Below, piece by piece: positions 30,784 through 38,500 of a stretch of 64,000 nt of DNA. Under the pieces are notes generated by a model. That model searched no databases, had not been told where the DNA came from, and saw only the letters and a program-made list of their open reading frames with translations. Every line of letters begins with the position of its first letter. Position 1 is the first letter of the stretch. Source of the DNA: Pseudomonas rhizoryzae (GTDB lineage: Bacteria; Pseudomonadota; Gammaproteobacteria; Pseudomonadales; Pseudomonadaceae); NCBI RefSeq assembly GCF_005250615.1, contig NZ_SULM01000006.1:124001-188000 (forward strand), written 5' to 3'. Position numbers and translations under genes: made by a program.

Positions 30784-31989
30784 TCAGACCGCCGAGGACA
30801 GTTTGAGCTGGCTGACGGCCAGCTTCCACACCGGCGCTTCCAGGCCGAGCATGCGTCCGGCCTTGTGCTCGACCAGCGTCTCGAGCTCTTCGTCCGCGGT
30901 CAGGCTCGCGGCATGGGCAGCCAGGTGCAGGATCAACGAGGGCTTGGCCAGCACCCCCTGCAGGCTGTGCACCGCGGCCACCAGCTCGCGCAACTCCAGC
31001 GGCAGGCGCCAATGCCGCTGCAGTTCGGTGGAAAATTCCAGGCTGTAGCGCGCCAGGGCACGTTCCACCGCCGCTTCATCGACCATACCGCCACCGTCGC
31101 TCCAGCGTTGCAGCCCCTGCAGCACGGCCAGCTCACCCAGGCGATGCAGCAAGCCTCCGGTGTAACAGCGTTCAGCGTCTTCGCGGACATAACGGAGCGC
31201 CAATAACCGGGCACAGTCGGCCGCACGCTGAGCGAAGTGCAGATAAACCTCGGCGCGTTCGGCCAGCAGGGGATGGCCAAGCCGCGTCGCACGCCTGAGG
31301 CTCAGACCCAGGACCAGATTGAGGGTAAAACCGACGCCCAGGCGCGGCAGGGCCTGGCTGAGTGTCTGGCAGGATTGCCCCACGCGCTGGGAAGCGCTGT
31401 TGGCGGCGGCGATCAGGGTCGCGGTGACCAGCGGGTCCTGACCGAACTCGGTTTCCAGCTCACCCAGGCTGCAACTCGCGCTATCACGGCAGCGCTGGAT
31501 GATGCTCGGCAGGTCGGCGAACAACGGCACGGCGTCGATCTCGGCCGCCAGCCGTTGCAGATAGTCGTCCAGCGTTCCCAGCAGCGCGGCCTGGCCGGCC
31601 TGGAGGTCATCACCCGCAGGCGGCAACAGGCTGCGCAAACGGCGCAACACCTCTTCGGCCGCGTAGGGTTTCACCAGATAGGCAGTGGGCGCCAGGCGCA
31701 GCGCGGCGCGTACATAGGCGGCATCGGCCTGGTCGGACAACAGGATGACCGGCTGCAGCGGTTGGACACCACGCTGGCGAATGCGCCGTAAGAGGTCGAG
31801 TCCATCGCAGTCGGCGGGACTTTCGACGATGACCAGGGCACATCTCTTGCGACGATCCAGTTCGGCAAGCGCCTGGTAACCGTGACCATATTCATGGACC
31901 AAGGCATCGGCGCGCACGGCAAGGATAAGTGACTTGAGCAGGTCACGGGTCCAAGGATTGGCGTCGACGATCAGTATCAGGGGCGGCAT
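30784..31989 (-). CDS. response-regulator-like receiver fused to HDOD domain
   Basis: 401 residues. The receiver (1-125) begins LILIVDANPW and ends with the conserved Lys in AYLVKPY. The phosphorylation-site position holds Glu56 (ALVIVES) instead of Asp. An HDOD domain (about 155-360) follows; this is a catalytically inactive HD relative found in signalling proteins, with recognisable SLGELETEFGQDPLVTATLI and YTGGLLHRLGELAVLQGL. No DNA-binding domain, so it likely acts through protein contacts. Its stop is 30 bp from the end of the convergent chemoreceptor gene. Target unknown. Confidence 0.85.
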   Translation of the reverse strand: MPPLILIVDANPWTRDLLKSLILAVRADALVHEYGHGYQALAELDRRKRCALVIVESPADCDGLDLLRRIRQRGVQPLQPVILLSDQADAAYVRAALRLAPTAYLVKPYAAEEVLRRLRSLLPPAGDDLQAGQAALLGTLDDYLQRLAAEIDAVPLFADLPSIIQRCRDSASCSLGELETEFGQDPLVTATLIAAANSASQRVGQSCQTLSQALPRLGVGFTLNLVLGLSLRRATRLGHPLLAERAEVYLHFAQRAADCARLLALRYVREDAERCYTGGLLHRLGELAVLQGLQRWSDGGGMVDEAAVERALARYSLEFSTELQRHWRLPLELRELVAAVHSLQGVLAKPSLILHLAAHAASLTADEELETLVEHKAGRMLGLEAPVWKLAVSQLKLSSAV

Positions 31990-32072
31990 CCCAACCCACT
32001 CCTGCTCAAGGTAAGCGAAGCGGCGGATAATGCGTCAAACTCGGGCTTTCTGCCAAGCCCGTCACAACCGAA

Positions 32073-32092
32073 CCGCCCTCTTTCGAGGGCGG
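32073..32092. terminator. hairpin downstream of gabT
   Basis: Perfect 8-bp stem CCGCCCTC / GAGGGCGG with a TTTC loop, 12 bp after the gabT stop. In the leftward direction gabT is followed by a loosely T-rich stretch (TTCGGTTGTG). A second stem, GGGCTT / AAGCCC, lies at 32043-32060. Probable terminator of gabDT. Confidence 0.55.
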
Positions 32093-32103
32093 CCGGCAAG
32101 CAC

Positions 32104-33384
32104 TCAGGTCAATTCGGCGAAACATTCGCCGATAATGGCCAAGCCCCGGTCGAGCTCTTCGTCGCTGGCGGTCAGCGGTACCAGGATGCGCAACACGTTG
32201 CCGTAGCTGCCGCAGCTGAGCAGGATCAGACCCTTCTGGCGGGCGCGAACCACGATCTGGCTGGTCAGCTCGGCATCGGGCTGCTCGACGTCACCACCCT
32301 TGCCCAGCTCCATGGCGATCATGGCGCCCAGGCCACGGACGTCGCAGATCTGCCGATGCTTGGCAGCCAGCTCGCGCAGGCCGGCAGTGAGGCGTTCGCC
32401 CACGGCCTTGGAGCGATCCAGCAGGTTCTCTTCCTTGAAGGTCTCGATCACCGCCAGGGCCGCGGCGCACGCGATGGGGCTGCCGGCATAGGTACCGCCC
32501 AGACCGCCGGGGGCGACGGCATCCATCACCGTGGCGCGACCGGTCACGCCTGACAGCGGGAAACCACCGGCGATGGACTTGGCGAAGGTCACCAAGTCGG
32601 CGTCCACGCCCATCTGTTCCATGGCGAAGAAGGTCCCGGTGCGCCCGGCGCCGGACTGGACTTCGTCGGCGATCAGCAGGATGCCGTGGGTATCGCAGAG
32701 CTTGCGCAGGCGCTGCATGAAGTCCTTGGGCGCGGCATAGAAACCGCCCTCGCCCTGCACCGGCTCGAGGATGATGGCGGCCACGTCGCCGGGCGCCGCA
32801 TCGTTCTTGAAGATGCGCTCGACGCTGGCGATGGCGTCATCGACGCTGATGCCGTGCAGCTCGCAGGGATAGAGGGCGCGATAGACGCCGCCGGGCATCA
32901 GCCCCATGCCGGCCGAATAGGGCGCGACCTTGCCGGTGAGCGACAGGGTCATCATGGTGCGGCCGTGGTAGGCGCTGGAGAAGGCGATGACGCCGGCGCG
33001 CTGGGTAGCGGCGCGGGCGATCTTGACGGCGTTCTCCACGGCTTCGGAGCCGGAGTTGAACAGCGCGGTCTTCTTCGGGAAGTTACCCGGCACCAGCTCG
33101 TTGAGCTTTTCGCAGACCTCGACGTAGGGCTCGTAGGCCAGCACCTGGAAGCAGGTGTGGGAGACCTTGGTCAGCTGCTCCTGCACGGCCGCCACCACGC
33201 GCGGATGCAGGTGGCCGGTGTTGAGCACGGCGATGCCGCCGGCGAAGTCCAGGAACTCGTTGCCCTCGACGTCCCAGACCTTGGCGTTCTCCGCACGGGC
33301 GACGAAGATCGGGTGGGTCTGGCCGACGCCACGGGCGACGGCGGCGCTGCGGCGGTGCATCAGGGAATCGTTGGTGTGGCTCAT
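32104..33384 (-). CDS. gabT: 4-aminobutyrate aminotransferase
   Basis: 426 residues, ATG behind GAGGA. Class III PLP enzyme: NSGSEAVENAVKIARAAT, AYHGRTMMTLSLTGK, LLIADEVQSGAGRTG, and the PLP lysine in LVTFAKSIAGGFPLSG. It transfers the amino group of GABA to 2-oxoglutarate, giving succinate semialdehyde. With gabD it completes the polyamine-to-succinate route begun by the spu genes. Separated from gabD by a 231-bp gap that contains a REP-like hairpin. Confidence 0.95.
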   Translation of the reverse strand: MSHTNDSLMHRRSAAVARGVGQTHPIFVARAENAKVWDVEGNEFLDFAGGIAVLNTGHLHPRVVAAVQEQLTKVSHTCFQVLAYEPYVEVCEKLNELVPGNFPKKTALFNSGSEAVENAVKIARAATQRAGVIAFSSAYHGRTMMTLSLTGKVAPYSAGMGLMPGGVYRALYPCELHGISVDDAIASVERIFKNDAAPGDVAAIILEPVQGEGGFYAAPKDFMQRLRKLCDTHGILLIADEVQSGAGRTGTFFAMEQMGVDADLVTFAKSIAGGFPLSGVTGRATVMDAVAPGGLGGTYAGSPIACAAALAVIETFKEENLLDRSKAVGERLTAGLRELAAKHRQICDVRGLGAMIAMELGKGGDVEQPDAELTSQIVVRARQKGLILLSCGSYGNVLRILVPLTASDEELDRGLAIIGECFAELT

Positions 33385-33517
33385 TGCAGTCCTCGATGGC
33401 CGCTCATCGTGCGGCCGGCTACGGGAAAAGCGCGGACCGGATTCCGGGCAGCATACGATGATCGACTGCCAACGGCCCGGCGTCCGCGCCGGGGGAAAGC
33501 GTTGAAGCGGGCTGGCC

Positions 33518-33598
33518 CTGTTGGGCTTCGACGGTGGAGCCGTCTCAACCCAACCTACGGGTGTCGGTAGGTTGGTTGAGCGCAGCGAAGCCCAACAG
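33518..33598. repeat. REP-like inverted repeat pair between gabD and gabT
   Basis: Left arm CTGTTGGGCTTCG ... CTCAACCCAACCTAC and right arm GTAGGTTGGTTGAGCGCAGC ... CGAAGCCCAACAG face each other across a short spacer, giving an 81-bp hairpin. Related arms occur at 38260-38353 (opposite order) and singly at 46550-46583, so this is a dispersed family in this genome. One G is missing from the right arm here. Confidence 0.88.
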
Positions 33599-33615
33599 CT
33601 CAGCCGGCGTCGGGA

Positions 33616-35064
33616 TCAGACGCCCAGGCAGAGGTACTTGATCTCCAGGTATTCCTCGATGCCGTACTTGGAGCCTTCGCGGCCCAGGCCCGAGGCCTTG
33701 ACGCCACCGAAGGGGGCGACCTCGTTGGAGATCAGGCCGGTGTTGATGCCGACCATGCCGTACTCCAGCGCCTCGGCCACGCGGAACACGCGGGACAGGT
33801 CGCGGGCATAGAAGTAGGAGGCCAGGCCGAACTCGGTGTCATTGGCCAGCTCGATGACCTCGGCCTCGTCCTTGAAGCGGAACAGCGGCGCCAGCGGGCC
33901 GAAGGTCTCTTCCTTGGACACCTTGGCGCTCTTGGGCACGTCGGCGAGGATGGTCGGTTCGAAGTAGCTGCCACCGTTGGCGTGGGCCTTGCCCCCGGCG
34001 ATGACCTTGGCGCCCTGGCTCACGGCGTCGTCGATGTGTTCCTTGACCTTGGCGGCGGCCTTGGCGTCGATCAGCGGGCCGATGGTGACGCCCTCCTCCA
34101 GACCATTGCCGACCTTGAGCTTGGCCACGGCAGCCTTGAACTTCTCGGCGAAGGCCTCGTAGACGCCGTCCTGGATGTAGAGGCGGTTGACGCAGACGCA
34201 GGTCTGGCCGGCGTTGCGGTACTTGGAGGCGATGGCGCCTTCCACGGCCTTGTCCAGGTCGGCGTCGTCGAAGACGATGAAGGGCGCGTTGCCACCCAGC
34301 TCCAGCGACAGCTTCTTGATGGTCGGCGCGCTCTGCTCCATCAGCTTGGCACCGATCTCGGTGGAGCCGGTGAAGGAAATCTTGCGCACGATGGGGCTCT
34401 CGGTCAGCTCGGCACCGATCTCGGTGGCAGAACCGGTCACCACGCTCAGCACGCCCTTGGGAATGCCGGCGCGCTCGGCCAGCTCGGCCAGGGCCAGGGC
34501 CGAATACGGGGTCTGGCTGGCGGGCTTGATGACCATGGTGCAGCCGGCGGCCAGGGCCGGGCCGGCCTTGCGGGTGATCATCGCGGTGGGGAAGTTCCAC
34601 GGCGTGATGGCGGCAGTGACGCCGATGGGCTGCTTGATCACCAGGATGCGCTTGTCGGCCTGATGGCCGGGGATGGTGTCGCCATAGATGCGCTTGGCTT
34701 CCTCGGCGAACCACTCGATGAAGGAGGCGGCATAGGCGATCTCGCCCTTGGCTTCGGCCAGCGGCTTGCCCTGCTCCAGGGTCATCAGGCGGCCCAGGTC
34801 GTCCTGGTTCTCGATCATCAGTTCGTACCAGCGGCGCAGCTTGGCCGACCGCTCCTTGGCGGTCAGGGCACGCCAGGCTGGCAGGGCGCGGTTGGCGGCG
34901 TCGATGGCGCGCTTGGTCTCGGCGCGGCCGAGCTTGGGAATGGTGCCCAGGGTCTCGCCAGTGGCGGGGTTGTCCACGCTGACGGTGGCGCCGCTGTCGG
35001 CGTCGATCCAGGCGCCGTCGACATAGGCTTGCTGGCGGAACAGGGAAGCATCTTTGAGCTGCAT
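33616..35064 (-). CDS. gabD: NAD(P)-dependent succinate-semialdehyde dehydrogenase
   Basis: 482 residues from the ATG at 35064 (AAGGAGA upstream); an in-frame start at 35109 would add 15 residues absent from P. aeruginosa GabD. Aldehyde dehydrogenase features: VTAAITPWNFPTAMITRK, FTGSTEIGAKLM, general-base Glu in LELGGNAPFIVFDDADLDKA and nucleophile Cys in NAGQTCVCVNRLY. It oxidises succinate semialdehyde to succinate. Upstream gene of the gabDT pair. Confidence 0.95.
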   Translation of the reverse strand: MQLKDASLFRQQAYVDGAWIDADSGATVSVDNPATGETLGTIPKLGRAETKRAIDAANRALPAWRALTAKERSAKLRRWYELMIENQDDLGRLMTLEQGKPLAEAKGEIAYAASFIEWFAEEAKRIYGDTIPGHQADKRILVIKQPIGVTAAITPWNFPTAMITRKAGPALAAGCTMVIKPASQTPYSALALAELAERAGIPKGVLSVVTGSATEIGAELTESPIVRKISFTGSTEIGAKLMEQSAPTIKKLSLELGGNAPFIVFDDADLDKAVEGAIASKYRNAGQTCVCVNRLYIQDGVYEAFAEKFKAAVAKLKVGNGLEEGVTIGPLIDAKAAAKVKEHIDDAVSQGAKVIAGGKAHANGGSYFEPTILADVPKSAKVSKEETFGPLAPLFRFKDEAEVIELANDTEFGLASYFYARDLSRVFRVAEALEYGMVGINTGLISNEVAPFGGVKASGLGREGSKYGIEEYLEIKYLCLGV

Positions 35065-35406
35065 TACGGTCTCCTTGGCTGAAAGGGCCGGAAGCAAGGG
35101 CATGGACACCCCTGCGCCTGCGATAGGGTCAGGCTTGGCAACGCTGGCATGGCCACCGTTCAGTGCCTGCTGACTAGCCGTCTAGAATGCTACGGCGTTC
35201 GAAATATTGAACGCATCCTAGGAGAATCTTGAACCCCTGCGCAAGAGCGAACGAGCCGTTTTCTCATCGACCTTGCTGCCGTTTACGCAGCCCCTGCCCA
35301 AGCCGATGAAACAGTCGTTCAAAATCAACAACATCGTGCATCCGGGCATGGACGGTCGGAGGCAAGGTGAGTATGATGGCGACCGATTCAGCGTCACCGA
35401 ATCGCT
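35065..35406. promoter_or_regulatory. gabD / tRNA-Arg control region with a 20-bp palindrome
   Basis: A 342-bp gene-free stretch. It contains an inverted repeat GCGTTC-GAAATATT-GAACGC at 35195-35214, 131 bp upstream of the gabD start, a plausible operator. A TATGAT at 35372-35377, about 30 bp before the tRNA, is a candidate tRNA -10 box with a weak -35. An apparent 125-codon reading frame on the minus strand here is antisense to the tRNA and not believable. Confidence 0.5.
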
Positions 35407-35483
35407 GCACTCGTAGCTCAGCTGGATAGAGTACTGCCCTCCGAAGGCAGGGGTCGTGGGTTCGAATCCCGCCGAGTGCGCCA
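35407..35483 (+). tRNA. tRNA-Arg (anticodon CCG)
   Basis: 77 nt including an encoded CCA. Acceptor stem GCACTCG / CGAGTGC, D arm GCTCAGCTGGATAGAGTA, anticodon stem CTGCC / GGCAG around loop CTCCGAA (anticodon CCG, reads CGG), and T arm GTGGGTTCGAATCCCGC. All four stems pair. In PAO1 a tRNA-Arg also lies next to the gabDT region. No integrase gene or direct repeat of the tRNA end is seen. Confidence 0.98.
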
Positions 35484-35522
35484 TCTTCAGTTCACTGCCG
35501 TTGCAGTCGCGTGAACGCCGCC

Positions 35523-35548
35523 AAAGCCCGCCATCGAGCGGGCTTTGT
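35523..35548 (+). terminator. terminator after tRNA-Arg
   Basis: AAAGCCCGC-CATCGA-GCGGGCTTT followed by GTTGTTT, 40 bp downstream of the tRNA. It is a classic rho-independent form. Confidence 0.85.
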
Positions 35549-35619
35549 TGTTTCCTGCCGGCTGAACCAAGCGCTGCGAGCGAGCTCTCAAGCACGTCTT
35601 ACCTGCCGACGAGGCCAAG

Positions 35620-36006
35620 ATGAGGTCGCTGATTCCCTTCCTGTTCCTTCCCCTGGCCCTGGGTGCCTGCACCCTGCAGCAGGGTCGACCCGCTGACCTT
35701 GGCCTGCCCAGTTGCGATCTGGCGCAGCAACGCGCGCTACCGGGTGAGCTGAGTGGCTCGATCACCGATCCGCTGCAGGCGCATATTTCCATGCGTGCCA
35801 ATGTGCTGCAGGCGGATGTGAGCACGGCGCGGATCGCTCGGCGGATCAGTCAGCAGCAGGCGAACCAGTTCAGCGAGCGCATCGCCCAGGTGCGGCAGCG
35901 GAGCGACGACTTCGTCAAGCAGCAGGGCTTCCTGAGCGCGGCCGAGCGGGCCAGTTTTGATCGGGAGTTCGATGGGATCGCCGAGCAGATTTGCAAGCCG
36001 CATTAG
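35620..36006 (+). CDS. small lipoprotein, function unknown
   Basis: 128 residues. Signal peptide MRSLIPFLFLPLALGAC with lipobox LGAC, so the mature form starts at Cys17. The rest is mostly helical (ANVLQADVSTARIARRISQQ, NQFSERIAQVRQRSDDFVKQ), suggesting a coiled-coil periplasmic protein of about 12 kDa. No known domain recognised. GAGGCCAAG precedes the start. Confidence 0.72.
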   Translation: MRSLIPFLFLPLALGACTLQQGRPADLGLPSCDLAQQRALPGELSGSITDPLQAHISMRANVLQADVSTARIARRISQQQANQFSERIAQVRQRSDDFVKQQGFLSAAERASFDREFDGIAEQICKPH

Positions 36007-36106
36007 GTGAGCGACAAGCCCTACGGGTCGAAAGGCCCGGGCGCGACCGTTTAGGATAGCGCCGCCGATCCGGCGGTGAGGTCTTGCCGCCCTTCTCTTC
36101 TAGCCC

Positions 36107-36170
36107 TGGGGACGCCCCCTAAATCGGTGGGCAGCGTTCCGGGACGGCCCGGTGTCACAGGAGGCCGTCC
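36107..36170 (+). promoter_or_regulatory. guanidine-II (mini-ykkC) riboswitch upstream of sugE
   Basis: Two small hairpins precede the gene. P1 is GGGG-ACGC-CCCC at 36108-36119. P2 is CCGGG-ACGG-CCCGG at 36139-36152, a perfect stem with the ACGR tetraloop that defines the mini-ykkC class. A mutually exclusive 8-bp helix forms between GGACGGCC (36142-36149) and GGCCGTCC (36163-36170). That helix takes up the last two bases of the AGGAGG ribosome site (36159-36164) and abuts the GTG start. Guanidinium binding to P2 should free the ribosome site. P1's loop departs from ACGR. Confidence 0.85.
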
Positions 36171-36488
36171 GTGGCTTGGATCTATCTGGTGTGTGCGGGA
36201 TTGCTCGAGGTGGTCTGGGCATTCTCTATGAAGCAGTCCGCGGGTTTCTCGCGCCTCACCCCGACGGTGATCACCCTGGTCGCCATGGTGGCGAGCGTGG
36301 CGCTGCTGTCGATCTCCATGCGCAGCCTGCCGCTGGGCACCGCCTATACGATCTGGACCGGCATCGGCGCGGTGGGCGCCTTCGTGGTGGGCATCCTGGT
36401 GCTGGGCGAGGCGGCGAGTCCGCTGCGGATCCTGGCCGCGGCCTTGATCGTCAGCGGGCTGGTGTTGATGAAGCTGAGCTCGTCCTGA
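36171..36488 (+). CDS. sugE: SMR-family guanidinium exporter SugE/Gdx
   Basis: 105 residues, GTG start after AGGAGG. Four membrane segments. Glu13 in AGLLEVVWAFSMKQSAGFSR is the essential proton/substrate residue of small multidrug resistance proteins; the sequence around it and TAYTIWTGIGAVGAFVVGI fit the SugE/Gdx subtype rather than EmrE. This subtype exports guanidinium in exchange for protons as a dual-topology dimer. Control by the guanidine-II switch just upstream supports that role. Confidence 0.93.
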   Translation: MAWIYLVCAGLLEVVWAFSMKQSAGFSRLTPTVITLVAMVASVALLSISMRSLPLGTAYTIWTGIGAVGAFVVGILVLGEAASPLRILAAALIVSGLVLMKLSSS

Positions 36489-36490
36489 GA

Positions 36491-36970
36491 TCAGCCTCCC
36501 CTAACGTAGAACACCGGCCGGGTCAGCCAGATGAACAGTAGACCGCCCACCAGCCCGCCCACGGCCATCGCCAGCAGGCCATCCAGGGTGCGGGTGGCGT
36601 AGATGAGCACCGGCATGGGGGCGAAGGCATCGATCACACGGATGGCGGCGATCAGGCTGACGCTGGTGGCCAGCGGCAGCAGACAGGCGCGGTAAGCCCC
36701 CTTGCGCCGACCGAGCCAGAAGGCGACGGCAAAGGCTGGTAACCAAGCGGCGAGCACGATGGCGGCGTAGACGGGTCCGAAGCCCAGCAGGTCCTGTAGT
36801 GAGGTCTGCCAACGGGTGGCGGCGTCTATGGGCAGCCCAAGCCCCTGCAGCGCGGCCAGGTTGTATTGGGTCTGCACCAGGCTGCCCCAGGCGGTGGCCA
36901 GCAGCAGGGCGGCGGCGAAGGCCAGCAGCGTGCGGGGTCTGAGCAAGGCGCGCCAGAGCGGTTTGGACAT
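36491..36970 (-). CDS. four-span membrane protein of unknown function
   Basis: 159 residues. Hydrophobic segments at about 12-30, 62-85, 95-112 and 130-152. A periplasmic stretch QTQYNLAALQGLGLPIDAAT follows the first segment. Stop is 2 bp from the sugE stop (convergent), start is 27 bp from the divergent sugar dehydrogenase gene. I do not recognise the family beyond small hypothetical membrane proteins of pseudomonads. Confidence 0.7.
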   Translation of the reverse strand: MSKPLWRALLRPRTLLAFAAALLLATAWGSLVQTQYNLAALQGLGLPIDAATRWQTSLQDLLGFGPVYAAIVLAAWLPAFAVAFWLGRRKGAYRACLLPLATSVSLIAAIRVIDAFAPMPVLIYATRTLDGLLAMAVGGLVGGLLFIWLTRPVFYVRGG

Positions 36971-36997
36971 GAGCGGACGTCTCGAAGAGAGGTGATG

Positions 36998-38161
36998 ATG
37001 GTCGCGACAGCGAATGCCTGCGGTAGACCTCGGCCGTTATCCGAAGCTTCCAGAGGCTGGGCCTGGTTTGTGTTGCTAATGATTGTGCTCGGCGTTCCGC
37101 TGACCAAGGCCGCGCCGGCCTACCGGATCGAGACGGTGGCGACCGGGCTCGCGCGGCCCTGGTCGCTGGCCTTCCTGCCCGATGGCCGGGCACTGGTGAC
37201 CGAGGGCGTTGGCCGCTTGCGGGTGCTGGTGCCGGATGACCAAGGCCGGCTCTCGCTGCAAGCCGAAGCCGTGAGCGGACTACCCGCGCTGTACAGCGAA
37301 GGCCAGGCCGGGCTGTTCGAGGTGTTGCCGGACCCGGACTTTGCGAACAACCAGCTGCTCTATCTCTCCTACGCGTCAGGCACGCGCGAGGCCAATCATT
37401 TGCAGGTGGTGCGCGCCCGGCTGGACGGCGGGCGCCTGCAAGACGTTCAAACCCTGTTCACCAGCCAACCGGCCAAACCCTTCGGCCAGCACTTTGGCGC
37501 GCGCATGGCGCTGCTGGGCGACGGCACGCTGGCTATCACCCTGGGCGATGGCAACGTCGAACGGACCGACGCCCAGCGACTGGATACCCATCTGGGCAAG
37601 ATCGTGCGCATTACCCGCGACGGTGACGTGCCGGCGGACAATCCCTTCGCCGATCGCCCCGGCGCCTTGCCGGAGATCTACAGCCTCGGCCATCGCAATC
37701 CCCAAGGCCTGGTCTGGGTGGCCGAGCGCCAGGCGCTGTACCAGCACGAACACGGCTCCAAGGGCGGCGACGAGCTGAATCTGATCCGCGCCGGCGCCAA
37801 CTACGGCTGGCCGCTGACCACCGGTGGCGTGGACTATACCGGCGCCCGCATCACGCCCTTTCGCGAGCTGCCGGGGATCACCCCGCCCCTGCTGGAGTGG
37901 ACACCCTCCATCGCCCCGGCCGGCCTGACCTGGTACGACGGCACGGGCTTTCCCGCCTGGCGCGGCAGCCTGTTCGTCGCGGCGCTAAGGGAGAAATCGG
38001 TGCGGCGGATACCACTGGTGGACGGCAAGCCCGGCCAGCAGGAGCTGTTGTTCCAGGAACTGGACCAGCGCCTGCGCGATGTCCGCAGCGGACCGGACGG
38101 CACGCTCTGGTTGCTCACCGACGGTGAGGAAGGCCAAGTGTTGCGGGTGGTGCCAGGGTAG
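36998..38161 (+). CDS. PQQ-dependent aldose sugar dehydrogenase (YliI-like)
   Basis: About 387 residues from ATG 36998 (GAGGT upstream; ATG 36995 also possible). A hydrophobic signal segment WAWFVLLMIVLGVPLTKA precedes the mature domain. The beta-propeller of soluble glucose/aldose dehydrogenases is clear: LARPWSLAFLPDGRALVTE, YLSYASG, ALLGDGTLAITLGDGN, SLGHRNPQGLVW and EHGSKGGDELNLIRAGANYG, which holds Ca/PQQ-binding residues. Expected role: periplasmic oxidation of aldoses to lactones, feeding electrons to the respiratory chain. No pqq biosynthesis genes are nearby. Confidence 0.9.
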   Translation: MVATANACGRPRPLSEASRGWAWFVLLMIVLGVPLTKAAPAYRIETVATGLARPWSLAFLPDGRALVTEGVGRLRVLVPDDQGRLSLQAEAVSGLPALYSEGQAGLFEVLPDPDFANNQLLYLSYASGTREANHLQVVRARLDGGRLQDVQTLFTSQPAKPFGQHFGARMALLGDGTLAITLGDGNVERTDAQRLDTHLGKIVRITRDGDVPADNPFADRPGALPEIYSLGHRNPQGLVWVAERQALYQHEHGSKGGDELNLIRAGANYGWPLTTGGVDYTGARITPFRELPGITPPLLEWTPSIAPAGLTWYDGTGFPAWRGSLFVAALREKSVRRIPLVDGKPGQQELLFQELDQRLRDVRSGPDGTLWLLTDGEEGQVLRVVPG

Positions 38162-38259
38162 GTAGTGATTGTAGCCGTGGTGATTAGCCGAGGTGCCGAC
38201 CCTATACAACGCTAGTCGCGGCCATGCCGGTGCGCTGTAGCGACCGCTCCTGCGAGCCG

Positions 38260-38353
38260 CCGTAGGTTGGGTTGAGCGCAGCGAAGCCTAACATCGTCTC
38301 AGGGCTGGCCATGTTGGGCTTCGACGATAGAGCCGTCTCAACCCAACCTACGG
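38260..38353. repeat. REP-like inverted repeat pair
   Basis: Arms CCGTAGGTTGGGTTGAGCGC (38260 onward, running to AAGCCTAACAT) and ATGTTGGGCTTCGACGATAG ... CAACCCAACCTACGG flank a 16-bp spacer. The arms are those of the 33518-33598 element in reversed order. It occupies most of the 339-bp gap between the sugar dehydrogenase and the saccharopine-dehydrogenase-like gene; nothing else is seen there. Confidence 0.88.
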
Positions 38354-38500
38354 AGATATCGATAGCCTGTAGAGCGGCCTCGTCGAAACGACGAATATCC
38401 CGCCGTTTCGTCAAATAAAGCACGACGATTCGACGCTCTGACGCTCACATCTGGCAGCGCCGCTTTTTAAGCTGGAGCCCTCAACCACGGAGGATCCGCC

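Noticed and set aside
35407-35483. tRNA-Arg as an attachment site for a genomic island
   Set aside because: No integrase gene, no repeated tRNA 3' end and no shift in gene type next to it.
35218-35595. 125-codon minus-strand frame with a stretch reading [20 protein letters not shown]
   Set aside because: This is the well-known spurious translation antisense to a tRNA-Arg; the tRNA at 35407-35483 explains it.
36007-36170. Guanidine-I (ykkC-yxkD) riboswitch
   Set aside because: None of its conserved long-range blocks is present; the two ACG hairpins fit guanidine-II instead.
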